A stretch of DNA of 40,747 nucleotides, taken from assembly GCF_002211305.1 (NCBI RefSeq), contig NZ_LOKW01000014.1, positions 1 through 40,747 on the forward strand. The letters are read 5' to 3'. Under the pieces are notes generated by a model. That model was given only the letters and a program-made list of their open reading frames with translations. It was not told the DNA's origin and did not search any database. A program made the position numbers and the translations under genes. Source of the stretch: Rhizobium sp. R634 (GTDB taxonomy: Bacteria; Pseudomonadota; Alphaproteobacteria; Rhizobiales; Rhizobiaceae). How positions within the stretch are numbered: the first letter of the stretch is position 1; every line of letters begins with the position of its first letter. Below, piece after piece: positions 33,036 to 40,658 of the stretch.

Positions 33036-33047
33036 CCTACTAGTAGG
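33036..33047. promoter_or_regulatory. TetR operator candidate upstream of the membrane gene
   Basis: CCTACTAGTAGG is a perfect 12-bp palindrome, extended on the right by TAG (CCTACTAGTAGGTAG). It lies 23 bp upstream of the divergent membrane gene start. TACCTACT-type palindromes are common TetR sites. Confidence 0.6.
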
Positions 33048-33070
33048 TAGACAAAACAAGGAGCCTGCCG

Positions 33071-33628
33071 ATGCAAAAACAACCTTCGAACCAGTCCGAC
33101 TGGCTACGATCCTATTATTTCACCCGCGCCGCATTTTCGCTCGTCTGGATTGCCGCCGCCATTCTCCTCGCCGGGCAGCCCGGCGCTGCGGCCTTGCTGT
33201 TGGTGATCTATCCCTTGTGGGATGCGCTCGCCAATCTGGTCGACGCCCGGGTCAATGGCGGCCTGCGGGCCAATCCGTCGCAGACGCTGAATGTCGCGGT
33301 CAGCACGGTCACGGCGCTCGCCGTCGTCATCGCGCTCGGCGTCGGCACCAATGCCGTCCTCGCCGTCTTCGGGGCCTGGGCGATCCTCTCGGGCCTGTTG
33401 CAGCTCTCTACCGGCGTCAGGCGTTGGCGCACCGAGGGCGCCCAATGGGTGATGATCCTGAGCGGCGCGCAATCCGCCCTTGCCGGCGGCTTCATGATCG
33501 GCCGATCGCTCGGCTCCGCCACGCCGACGATCCTCGATATCGTGCCCTATGCGGGCTTCGGCGCATTCTACTTCCTGCTCTCCTCGATCTGGCTTGCCGT
33601 CGCAGCGCGTCGCAAGGCGCATGCATAG
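33071..33628 (+). CDS. DUF308/HdeD-like integral membrane protein
   Basis: This 185-residue protein has about six membrane helices: SLVWIAAAILLAGQPGAAAL, LNVAVSTVTALAVVIALGVG, AVFGAWAILSGLLQLSTGVR, and a last helix near FGAFYFLLSSIWLAVAARR. The motif GAWAILSGLLQLSTG is typical of the DUF308/HdeD group. RBS AAGGAG precedes ATG 33071. HdeD-like proteins are linked to acid or stress resistance in other bacteria, but function here is unknown. It is divergent from, and probably repressed by, the TetR regulator. A hairpin follows the gene. Confidence 0.85.
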   Translation: MQKQPSNQSDWLRSYYFTRAAFSLVWIAAAILLAGQPGAAALLLVIYPLWDALANLVDARVNGGLRANPSQTLNVAVSTVTALAVVIALGVGTNAVLAVFGAWAILSGLLQLSTGVRRWRTEGAQWVMILSGAQSALAGGFMIGRSLGSATPTILDIVPYAGFGAFYFLLSSIWLAVAARRKAHA

Positions 33629-33644
33629 GCGCTATCCGGTTCTT

Positions 33645-33666
33645 GCGGCGGCAAACTTGCCGCCGC
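33645..33666 (+). terminator. Terminator-like hairpin after the DUF308-like gene
   Basis: GCGGCGGCAA and TTGCCGCCGC form a perfect 10-bp stem around AC, 17 bp after the stop codon. There is no U-tract, so termination is inferred from stem and position. Confidence 0.45.
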
Positions 33667-33789
33667 CGGAGCCTGTATGCGGGCCATTCAAGATCTCGGC
33701 GATGCGCAAGATTTGCGCAAGACGATGACAGTCTTTCGCGCTATGAAGGGTGATCACAGTCCCCGCCCATAGACCCCGAGGTCACCCCC

Positions 33790-34770
33790 ATGGCTTTGAA
33801 CGTTCTCTTCATTGGCGGCACCGGCCAGATTTCCTATCCTTGCGTCGAACGCGCCGTTGCCGCGGGCCACCATGTCAGCGTCTACAATCGCGGCTTGAGG
33901 GATGCCGCCCTGCCCGCCGGTGTCACCTCGATCGTCGGCGAGCTGGGATCGAGCGCCTACGCCGATCTCGCCAAGGCCGGATATGACGTCGTCTGCCAGT
34001 TCATCGCCTTCACGCCCGATCAGGTTGCCCGCGACATCGGGGTCTTTTCTGGCCATTGCGGCCAGTACATCTTCATCTCCTCGGCCTCGGTCTATGAAAA
34101 GCCGCCGCGTCACTACGTGATCACCGAGGAGACGCCGGCGATCAATCCCTACTGGCCCTATAGCCAGGCCAAGATCGCCTGCGAGGAGCTGCTCAAGACG
34201 TCCGGCAATCTCGCCTGGACGATCGTGCGCCCCAGCCACACCGTGCGCACCGGCCTGCCGATCATGATGGGCGACAGCGACATCATGGCAAGGCGCATGC
34301 TGGACGGCGAGCCGATCATCGTCGCCGGCGACGGCCACACGCCCTGGACGCTGACCCGCTCGGTCGATTTCGCCGTGCCTTTCGTCGGCCTGTTCGGCAA
34401 GCAGGCGGCGCTGAAGGAGATTTTCCACATCACTTCCGACCGCGCCCATATCTGGGACGATATCCAGAAGACGATCGCAAGGCTGCTCGGCGTCGAGGCG
34501 AAGATCGTCCACGTGCCGACGGACACGCTGATCCGCTACAACGAGGAATGGATCGGCCCGCTCCTCGGCGACAAGGCCTGGACCGCGATCTTCGACAATT
34601 CCAAGGTCAAGCGCGTCGCAGGCGACTTCACCTGCGCCGAAAGCCTCGACGAGATCCTCGCCGACTCGATCATGCACCTCAAGCAGCGTCTGGCCAAAAG
34701 CCGGCCGCCGAGGGGCGAGATCGATGCCCTGATCGACAGGATTTGCGCCGAGCAAGGCGCTCTCGGTTAG
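33790..34770 (+). CDS. NAD-dependent epimerase/dehydratase (extended SDR)
   Basis: This 326-residue enzyme has the cofactor motif IGGTGQIS at about 8-15, ISSASVYEKPPRHYV at about 97-111 (catalytic Ser/Thr region) and YWPYSQAKIACE with the YxxxK pair. TIVRPSHTVRTGLPIMMG and VDFAVPFVGLF belong to the substrate half. It is like the sugar-nucleotide epimerase and atypical SDR families that include mRNA-binding homologues in plants; the substrate is unknown. It stands alone and converges with the downstream lipoprotein gene. Confidence 0.88.
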   Translation: MALNVLFIGGTGQISYPCVERAVAAGHHVSVYNRGLRDAALPAGVTSIVGELGSSAYADLAKAGYDVVCQFIAFTPDQVARDIGVFSGHCGQYIFISSASVYEKPPRHYVITEETPAINPYWPYSQAKIACEELLKTSGNLAWTIVRPSHTVRTGLPIMMGDSDIMARRMLDGEPIIVAGDGHTPWTLTRSVDFAVPFVGLFGKQAALKEIFHITSDRAHIWDDIQKTIARLLGVEAKIVHVPTDTLIRYNEEWIGPLLGDKAWTAIFDNSKVKRVAGDFTCAESLDEILADSIMHLKQRLAKSRPPRGEIDALIDRICAEQGALG

Positions 34771-34861
34771 ACTGGAGGGCGACAGTGCGCCACGGATGCG
34801 CTATCGCCTCGCTTATCAAGGAATGACCGGCTGGAAATAATTTCGACGACGGCCGCCTACT

Positions 34862-35302
34862 CTATTTCTTCCTTACATTGATATTGACCGTCACGTCCTT
34901 GATCGTTCCTTCGCCGTAGGACACCCTCACCTTATACATATCCTTTCCGGAGTATCCGCTACTGGAAGTATAATATTCGGACACGCCAGGCGATTTCCGG
35001 GAGTTGCACCTGATCTGAGGGGCGCCTGTCGGATAATGTGAGAAGATCTTTTCGCTGACGAATTCCACCGATCCATGCGCGGGGGGCTGCACCAGCTTTA
35101 TGCTCGGCATTGTCGCAGCGGTACAGTCTGCATTCAAATTGTAAGACTGGCCCATTTTTGTCCGCTCTCCACTCACGGCGCGACTATGATCCGTGGAGAC
35201 TTGGACACCATCCTGGGTAGTCACGCATCCGGACAGACCCAAAGCTACGGAAAATAGGGAAATGAGAATATGGTTTGCTCTGAAAAATCGCGAGCCCGGC
35301 AT
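34862..35302 (-). CDS. Hypothetical lipoprotein
   Basis: This 146-residue precursor has a lipoprotein signal (HILISLFSVALGLSGC, lipobox LSGC, Cys near 26), so it is probably attached to the membrane facing the periplasm. The mature part is Ser/Thr-rich with beta-strand-like segments (APQIRCNSRKSPGVSEYYTS, MYKVRVSYGEGTIKDVTVNI). The last ~40 residues look like an Ig-like or secreted-domain strand pattern. It starts at ATG 35302, with a purine-rich upstream stretch. The base composition is visibly AT-richer than in the neighbours and the upstream region is AT-rich too, suggesting a transferred gene. Its family is not recognised. Confidence 0.7.
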   Translation of the reverse strand: MPGSRFFRANHILISLFSVALGLSGCVTTQDGVQVSTDHSRAVSGERTKMGQSYNLNADCTAATMPSIKLVQPPAHGSVEFVSEKIFSHYPTGAPQIRCNSRKSPGVSEYYTSSSGYSGKDMYKVRVSYGEGTIKDVTVNINVRKK

Positions 35303-35540
35303 TCTTCTTTCATCCTTTGGTTTTAATAATATTACAATTCACCTTACCCAACCGGCAGCTTATTGCAATGGCGCCGACCGTCCGGGGTGATCCGGCGGCA
35401 GGTGCCTTGTGCTTGCCCAGATGCGAGGTCTTGTCCGCCCGCTAAAGGTACAGCGCCATTCTCCGACGCCTCTGCATGGGCGCGGCATCCTCCAACGCTC
35501 CTCTGAGGCTCCCTTGGGCGCCGGCGCCCTGGCGGCCTGG

Positions 35541-36290
35541 CTATTCCCGTCGCCGCGCCTCCAGCGGAGCCTCCTGCCTGAAGCCGTCGAAACGGCGGCC
35601 GCCGTGCGAAGCGAGCTCGCGGTCGGCCAATGCGAGGAGCCGGCCGCCATCGCCCTGCGCCGCCAGCCTGAACGCAGCGTCGAAATCGTCCGCCAATTGC
35701 ACATCGAGCCTGCGCAACAGGCGCGGTGCCCATTTGCCGCGGCCGGTCCATGCGCCGCGCCCGAGCAGTATCAGGTCGGCAAGCTTCTGGTGGAGAGCCG
35801 CGGCGATGGCAGCGATTTCTTCCGGCGGGCGGTCGCCGCGCAGGTCATCGGCAAGATCGGTGACCTGATAGCGCAGCATGTCGTAGCTTGCGCCGGCAAG
35901 CGGCTTCGGCCCTGCGGCCAGCACTTCCGCCGCCCTCGCCTGGATCAGGCGCGCACGCTCGCTCTCCGGCCCGACGATGCTGCCCGTTGCAACCATGTTG
36001 ACCATGATGGGATAGCCGCTCTCGGCATCGGCATGAAGATAATGCGCCAGCGTCTCTTCATCATGGACGAAGGCCTCGACCGGAAAACCTTCTTCCGTGA
36101 AGGATTCCCGCCAGGCTCTTTCCAGCGACGGAAACACCACGACCAGGTCGATATCCGAGAAGGCGGTGCCCTCGCCGCGGATGATGGAGCCGGAGACATA
36201 GGCGAAGGCGGCCCCGGCATAGCGGCTGGCAAGGGCGCGGCGAGCGGCGGCAAGCGCCCGCTCGGCAACGATCTGTTTCTGGATATCCAC
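35541..36290 (-). CDS. Nucleotidyltransferase-fold protein
   Basis: Residues about 25-65 hold a minimal nucleotidyltransferase active site: AYVSGSIIRGEG followed by FSDIDLVVVFPS (GS...DxD). The rest contains helical segments (AALHQKLADLILLGRGAWTG, AFRLAAQGDGGRLLALADRE) resembling the helical C-terminal domains of aminoglycoside/MNT-type transferases. It could modify a small molecule, RNA or protein. Start choice: the frame continues to ATG 36365, but that would cross a Rho-independent terminator (36329-36351). GTG 36290, after GAGGACGAG, gives 249 residues and is preferred. A leader with a short Thr/Ser-rich peptide precedes it. Confidence 0.72.
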   Translation of the reverse strand: MDIQKQIVAERALAAARRALASRYAGAAFAYVSGSIIRGEGTAFSDIDLVVVFPSLERAWRESFTEEGFPVEAFVHDEETLAHYLHADAESGYPIMVNMVATGSIVGPESERARLIQARAAEVLAAGPKPLAGASYDMLRYQVTDLADDLRGDRPPEEIAAIAAALHQKLADLILLGRGAWTGRGKWAPRLLRRLDVQLADDFDAAFRLAAQGDGGRLLALADRELASHGGRRFDGFRQEAPLEARRRE

Positions 36291-36324
36291 GATCTCGTCC
36301 TCGAATGGGGAGACGAGCGGCAAC

Positions 36325-36450
36325 AAAAAACCCGCTCGTTTCCGGCGGGTTGGTCTCGGCAGCAATGAATGGAATTCAGTTCACGCGTCCGCCACCCACC
36401 GCCCGGGCGGTGGTCGTAGACGACGTGGAGACTGCGAAATTCCTGCTCAT
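36325..36450 (-). promoter_or_regulatory. Attenuator-like leader: short peptide ORF, palindrome and terminator
   Basis: On the minus strand a 24-codon ORF runs from ATG 36450 to TGA 36376 (SRNFAVSTSSTTTARAV, Thr/Ser-rich). It overlaps a perfect 18-bp palindrome at 36396-36413 (CCACCGCCC/GGGCGGTGG). Next is the terminator AACCCGC...GCGGGTT (36329-36351) followed by TTTTTTG. This is the order seen in ribosome-mediated transcription attenuators. No Shine-Dalgarno is evident before the ATG. The alternative is an independent small RNA ending at the terminator. Confidence 0.45.
36329..36351 (-). terminator. Rho-independent terminator (minus strand) before the nucleotidyltransferase gene
   Basis: AACCCGC and GCGGGTT form a 7-bp stem around a 9-base loop; on the minus strand it is followed by six T. 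The strong form and position before the downstream start suggest attenuation or the end of a small RNA. Confidence 0.75.
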
Positions 36451-36563
36451 GACTGCCAGCGTATCGTCCGGCCGCGGTAGCGTCAATCCGGCAAGAATGC
36501 TTCCCCGCCCCGCAGTTTTGCGTCTAAGATGACGCCAAGACTCGTCAACAGGAAGGCCCGCCC

Positions 36564-37259
36564 ATGTCCGATCTCGCTACCGTCATCCCGCTTCCCGCCC
36601 CGGTTCTGCTGCCGGTGGATGGCCGGGACGATCGTTTTCCGGTGCGCCGCGTCTATTGCGTCGGGCGCAACTATGCCGACCATGCGATCGAAATGGGCCA
36701 TGACCCGACGCGCGAGCCGCCCTTCTTCTTCCAGAAGAATGCCGACAATCTGCTGCCGGCAGGCAATGGATTTCCCTATCCGCCGCTGTCGAACGACGTG
36801 CATTACGAGGTCGAATGCGTGCTGGCGCTGAAGGCGGGCGGCGCGAACATCAAGGCCGAGAATGCGCTCGACTGCATCTATGGCTATGCCGTCGGCATCG
36901 ATTTCACCCGCCGCGACCTGCAAGGCGAAGCAAAGAAGCTCGGCCGCCCCTGGGAGCTCGCCAAGGCCTTCGAACATTCTGCCCCGGTCTCGGCGATCAT
37001 GCCGGCAAGCCGTCTCGGCCATCCCGCCGCCGGCCGGATCTGGCTGGAGCAGAACGGCAAACGCATGCAGGACGGCGACCTCAACCAGATGATCTGGAAG
37101 GTGCCGGAGATCATCGCCGAACTGTCCAAGCTCTTCGTGCTGGCGCCGGGCGACATCATCATGACCGGCACGCCGGCCGGCGTCGGCGCGGTTGCGAGGG
37201 GCGACCGCATCACCTGTGGCATCGACGGCGTGGCGACGCTGTCGGTCGACGTCGTGTGA
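36564..37259 (+). CDS. Fumarylacetoacetate hydrolase (FAH) family protein
   Basis: This 231-residue hydrolase has the family core: VYCVGRNYADHAIEMGHDP, PFFFQKNADNLLP, YEVECVLALKAGG with metal-binding Glu residues, YGYAVGIDFTRRDLQGEAKK and PGDIIMTGTPAGVGAVARGD. Enzymes of this group cleave C-C bonds of acylpyruvates (fumarylpyruvate, acylpyruvate or oxaloacetate decarboxylation). The compact size fits the fumarylpyruvate/acylpyruvate hydrolases. RBS AGGAAGG precedes ATG 36564. The gamma-carbonic anhydrase gene starts 10 bp after the stop codon; the two form an operon. Confidence 0.92.
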   Translation: MSDLATVIPLPAPVLLPVDGRDDRFPVRRVYCVGRNYADHAIEMGHDPTREPPFFFQKNADNLLPAGNGFPYPPLSNDVHYEVECVLALKAGGANIKAENALDCIYGYAVGIDFTRRDLQGEAKKLGRPWELAKAFEHSAPVSAIMPASRLGHPAAGRIWLEQNGKRMQDGDLNQMIWKVPEIIAELSKLFVLAPGDIIMTGTPAGVGAVARGDRITCGIDGVATLSVDVV

Positions 37260-37269
37260 GGAGAGGCCC

Positions 37270-37800
37270 ATGCCCATCTACGCGCTTGGCGGACTGACGC
37301 CGAAACTGCCGCCCGCCGGCCTCCACTGGATCGCGCCGGATGCGCATGTCATCGGCGATATCGACCTCGGCGAGAATGTCGGCATCTGGTTCGGCTCGGT
37401 GCTGCGCGGCGACAATGAGAAGATCACCATCGGCGCCGGCACCAACATCCAGGAAGGCGTCATGGCCCATACCGACATGGGCTTTCCGCTGACGACGGGA
37501 GAAAGCTGCACCATCGGCCACCACGCCATCCTGCACGGCTGCACGCTCGGCGACAACGTGCTGATCGGCATGGGCGCAACCATCCTCAACGGCGCAAAAA
37601 TCGGCAACAACTGCCTCGTCGGCGCCAATGCGCTGGTGACGGAGGGCAAGGAGTTTCCCGACAATTCGCTCATCGTCGGAGCGCCGGCGCGTGTGGTGCG
37701 GGTGATGGATGAGAAGGCCGTCGAGGGCATCAGGCGCTCGGCAGAAAATTATGTGAAGAATTGGCAGCGCTTTGCGCGGGATCTGAAGCAGATAGGTTGA
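37270..37800 (+). CDS. Gamma-class carbonic anhydrase-like protein
   Basis: This 176-residue left-handed beta-helix protein has hexapeptide repeats (GDIDLGENVGIWFGSVLRGD, IGAGTNIQEGVMAHTD, GHHAILHGCTLGDNVLIGMG). The metal-binding His residues are visible in AHTD and GHHAILHG. The C-terminus has a helix that packs on the prism (EKAVEGIRRSAENYVKNWQR). Homologues of the YrdA/PaaY/CaiE type bind zinc or iron and act as carbonic anhydrase or thioesterase; activity is not certain. ATG 37270 follows GAGGAGAGG and lies 10 bp after the FAH stop codon. Confidence 0.92.
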   Translation: MPIYALGGLTPKLPPAGLHWIAPDAHVIGDIDLGENVGIWFGSVLRGDNEKITIGAGTNIQEGVMAHTDMGFPLTTGESCTIGHHAILHGCTLGDNVLIGMGATILNGAKIGNNCLVGANALVTEGKEFPDNSLIVGAPARVVRVMDEKAVEGIRRSAENYVKNWQRFARDLKQIG

Positions 37801-37837
37801 TTGGCGGAGGTTTCTCTCCGGGAATATATCCTCCATC

Positions 37838-38092
37838 TGCCTTTCGCTTGCCGCTCAAGGCGCTCGTCGCTTTCGCTCCTCACCCCCCTTCATCTGCCCT
37901 AACGGGCATCTTCTCCCCGTTGGGGAGAAGAGGCAGCAAGCCGAGGGCTTCGCGTCACAGAGGATCCGCTCGAGAAGGGCGAGACGCCGCTTCGATTCCG
38001 CTTCTCCCAAGCGGGGAGAAGATGCCGGCAGGCAGATGAGGGGGTGAGCGACGCGAGGAGCGAGTGCCCTGAGCCCAAGCGAAGGGCAAGAT
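37838..38092. repeat. RIME-like palindromic element (copy 5)
   Basis: The left arm (CTTGCCGCTCAAGGCGCTCG, CTTTCGCTCCTCACCCCCC, CATCTGCCCTAACGGGCATC) is the inverse of the right arm of the copy at 20.0-20.2 kb, including its flanking tail. The right arm has AAGCGGGGAGAAGATGCCGG and GGCAGATGAGGGGGTGAG, then GCCCAAGCGAAGGGCAAG. It fills most of the 312-bp gap between convergent genes. Confidence 0.75.
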
Positions 38093-38112
38093 AGGCACAC
38101 CACAATCACCCC

Positions 38113-38814
38113 TCACCACACACCCGGAACCCACCGCCACCGCACCCGATCCATATATTCCACATATCCCTCGAGCCCCCGGCGCAATTCCATCTCCTCC
38201 CCGAGCGTCCGCCCGAACAAGACGACGACCAGCAGCCCCGCGGGGATCAGCGCATAGAGCGAGCCGAGCGAAAGCGCCATGCCGGCGGCGAGCACGATGG
38301 CGAAGGCATAGCCGGGGTGGCGGATGACGGCATAGGGGCCGGTATCGATGACCTTGTGGTCGCGGTCGGTCTGGATGCGCACCGTCGGCTCGAAATGGCG
38401 GTTGACCGATTGCGCCCAGGTGAGGCCGAGGTAGCCCGCCGTCATCAGGATATAGCCGATCAGCACGACCCAGCCCGGCTGCGGCGCCCAGTGGAAGCGC
38501 CCGTCGTCGAAGGCGCCGACCGGAAGGATGGCGGCGAAGAGGATGATTGTCAGCGTCGCAACCACGGCGTCCCAGGGCTTGGTGCCCTTCTGATATCGGC
38601 TGCGCGCCGCAAACAGATCCGGATTCGAACGCCAGATCCAGACGATCGCGACTGCCGTCAGCGCGATGAAGAGACCGAGGAAGATCCAGCCGCGTGGCCA
38701 GTCGAGCCTGCCGGCCGGCCAGAACAGCGCGGCGAACATGATGATGACTGTTATGGCGAGCGAGCCGAGCGAAGGCGCGACGGCCTGGCCGAACCGGGTC
38801 TGCTGCTGCGTCAT
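38113..38814 (-). CDS. Isoprenylcysteine carboxyl methyltransferase (ICMT)-family membrane protein
   Basis: This 233-residue protein has about five membrane segments. Its C-terminal half carries the ICMT/PEMT motif: TGPYAVIRHPGYAFAIVLAA (near 155-175) and LFGRTLGEEMELRRGLEGYV. These residues bind S-adenosylmethionine in the family. The bacterial role is usually methylation of lipid or isoprenoid substrates, but is not known here. ATG 38814 is preferred because GGAGAAC lies upstream; the frame also extends 5 codons further. Confidence 0.88.
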   Translation of the reverse strand: MTQQQTRFGQAVAPSLGSLAITVIIMFAALFWPAGRLDWPRGWIFLGLFIALTAVAIVWIWRSNPDLFAARSRYQKGTKPWDAVVATLTIILFAAILPVGAFDDGRFHWAPQPGWVVLIGYILMTAGYLGLTWAQSVNRHFEPTVRIQTDRDHKVIDTGPYAVIRHPGYAFAIVLAAGMALSLGSLYALIPAGLLVVVLFGRTLGEEMELRRGLEGYVEYMDRVRWRWVPGVW

Positions 38815-38941
38815 GACCGTTCTCCGCACCCGCGGACGCGCCCTGCTGCCGGCAGATCTCGTCCGGGTCTAACAGCCCCAGGCCGGATTTAGGAGGTGAA
38901 AGCCGCGCAGCAAGCCGCTAGCATCCCAGAAAATGACAGGC

Positions 38942-39343
38942 TTACTCGGCCGCTTCCAGAAACTGGCTCGCCCCCGACGAGGCGGCGAGTGCACGAACCC
39001 TCGCTTCGGTCTTGGCGATCAGCTGATAGAATTCGTCCTGCGCCTCGACATCCAGCTGAATGACGGCGTTGACGTCGTCGGGCGTATCGCAGACACAGGC
39101 GACCGCCGAAATGGGACAAATGCCGCCGGGGTAACGCTTGCCGGTACCGGTATAGGCGCGGCGGCCCCAGCGCTCGGAATAGACCGTTTCCTCCCGGTCG
39201 AGATGGAGGATCGTTCCCTTGCAGGCGGTCACGATGGCTGCCTTGCCGTAAGCGAACCAGTGATAGTTGAGCTTGCGGAGAATATATTTGCCAGTGATGT
39301 CTTCGCCGGCGAGCTCGGCCGGGTTTTCTATCATTCGGATCAT
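38942..39343 (-). CDS. Hypothetical protein (133 residues)
   Basis: From ATG 39343 (GAGGA upstream) the product is a soluble, acidic protein. Visible parts are ITGKYILRKLNYHWFAYGKA, TACKGTILHLDREETVYSER and GGICPISAVACVCDTPDDVN, with a Cys-rich stretch CPISAVACVC that might bind a metal or be redox-active. The C-terminal part is helical (DEFYQLIAKTEARVRALAAS). The frame is open further upstream to 39466, but that region lacks a ribosome-binding site. I do not recognise the family. Confidence 0.72.
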   Translation of the reverse strand: MIRMIENPAELAGEDITGKYILRKLNYHWFAYGKAAIVTACKGTILHLDREETVYSERWGRRAYTGTGKRYPGGICPISAVACVCDTPDDVNAVIQLDVEAQDEFYQLIAKTEARVRALAASSGASQFLEAAE

Positions 39344-39634
39344 GACAGGGTCCTCAACATTTGAGCAATATCTGTCATCTCTTCTTGCGCCGCAAGTCGA
39401 AAAACGCTGCTTTTGTAGGGACTTAGTCACAAAGTGTTTCTGATTCTTACATCTTGCACGCGTCAAGCAGCGAATCGGACATGCAATTCTTCGTCGAATT
39501 TAGTCCAGCCGCACCCGGTTTTAAGCTTTTCCGAAGCGTGGCCTATGCCTCTCTTGCGATTTTCTTCTCAGAACCGATATGTCTCCATGACGGTCCGCCT
39601 TCGCCAATCCGGGAAGCTGCCGGCAGGAGATTTC

Positions 39635-40003
39635 ATGGTCGACGCGATCAAACCCATCACCTCCACCGCCGCATCAGAACCGACCAGGATCGGCATCAGC
39701 ACGTCGATCGACGCCGAGCCCGACAATGCCTGGGTCGCCGCCCGCCAGTCAGAGATCACCGCCGATCAGCTGGCATTCAAGAGAGCCGCCGAAAAGGAAG
39801 CGGCAAACGATCTCATCCCGCATGCCGATCTGCTCGTCGATGACGAGGAGGCGCAAAAGCGGCGCAGGCATGCAGCATCGGAAGACGGCGAACAGGCCGG
39901 CGAGCAAGCGGAACGACCCTTGCTATCAGGCGAAAGCGAGCGGATCGGCACCCGCAATTTCGACGACGACACGCCTTTCGGCGAGCGCACCGCCATCATC
40001 TGA
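39635..40003 (+). CDS. Hypothetical acidic protein (122 residues)
   Basis: ATG 39635 has CAGGAGA upstream at a good spacing. The product is soluble and rich in Glu, Ala and Asp, with a likely helical middle (EITADQLAFKRAAEKEAAND) and a charged, low-complexity-like C-terminus (SEDGEQAGEQAERPLLSGE). No domain is recognised. It is divergent from the preceding hypothetical across ~290 bp of sequence in which I found no other gene, and it ends 15 bp before the convergent SnoaL-like gene. Confidence 0.65.
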   Translation: MVDAIKPITSTAASEPTRIGISTSIDAEPDNAWVAARQSEITADQLAFKRAAEKEAANDLIPHADLLVDDEEAQKRRRHAASEDGEQAGEQAERPLLSGESERIGTRNFDDDTPFGERTAII

Positions 40004-40018
40004 TGCAGCGACGGACCA

Positions 40019-40417
40019 TCAGTTCCCACTCGCCAACTGAGCCTCGATCGCCGACTTGTCGATCACCGACCAGACCTCGACGATCCTGCCGCCGCGAAAT
40101 TCGTAGATCACGTTCTCGGCGAAGGAGATGCGCCTGCCGTTGACATCGAGGCCGAGAAACTGTGCCTTCGGCCGGCAGTCGAACTGGAGCCGGCAGGCGA
40201 GATAAGGCGGATCGGCAACCAGCATCAGCACATTGAAATGAAGATCGGGAATCTCGTCGAAATCCCGCTCCAGCATGGCGACGTAACCTGCAAGCCCGAG
40301 CCGCCGGCCATTATGGACCGCGCCATCATCGACGAACCGGCCGAGATCCGCCCAGTCCTGCCGGTTGAGGCAGGCGATGTAGCCACGGTAGGTGTCTTCG
40401 AGCTCGGTTTTGGTCAC
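40019..40417 (-). CDS. SnoaL/NTF2-like (ester cyclase family) protein
   Basis: This 132-residue protein starts at GTG 40417 with AGGAG upstream. It follows the SnoaL-like/NTF2 cone fold: ELEDTYRGYIACLNRQDWAD at the N-terminus, VDDGAVHNGRRLGLAGYVAM, LERDFDEIPDLHFNVLMLVA, and a closing FRGGRIVEVWSVIDKSAIEA. Such proteins include polyketide cyclases, isomerases and many of unknown role. The longer ATG frame (to 40540) is rejected because the extra residues are Arg-rich and lack a ribosome-binding site. Confidence 0.85.
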   Translation of the reverse strand: MTKTELEDTYRGYIACLNRQDWADLGRFVDDGAVHNGRRLGLAGYVAMLERDFDEIPDLHFNVLMLVADPPYLACRLQFDCRPKAQFLGLDVNGRRISFAENVIYEFRGGRIVEVWSVIDKSAIEAQLASGN

Positions 40418-40624
40418 GGGCGCGCTCCTGGCTTGCCGACAGCGTCGCGGCAGAGATAGCGCCGAAATTCGCGCCCACCAGCGGCGAGTACGCCCGAGCG
40501 CGAGGCGATCGTCTAGGTTATAAGGGCAGACCATCTCCATCCGCCGACGGTAAATCTGTCGGCGACGTTAGCCCACCCACCCTTGTATCTGCACGTTAGA
40601 GATTTTGTGCGATGGAAGCGATTG

Positions 40625-40658
40625 CGCCTCTGGCCGGGTGGCCACCCGGCCAGAGGCG
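40625..40658. repeat. Perfect 34-bp palindrome
   Basis: The 17-bp left arm (CGCCTCTGGCCGGGTGG) is exactly the reverse complement of the right arm (CCACCCGGCCAGAGGCG), with no loop base. It lies in the ~330-bp end of the window (40418-40747), in which no gene is supported. It could be a strong terminator of a neighbouring gene or part of a repeat. Confidence 0.75.

Noticed and set aside
36291..36365. Upstream start (ATG 36365) for the nucleotidyltransferase
   Set aside because: The extension crosses a Rho-independent terminator and encodes an Arg-rich stretch; a GTG with a better ribosome-binding site lies downstream.
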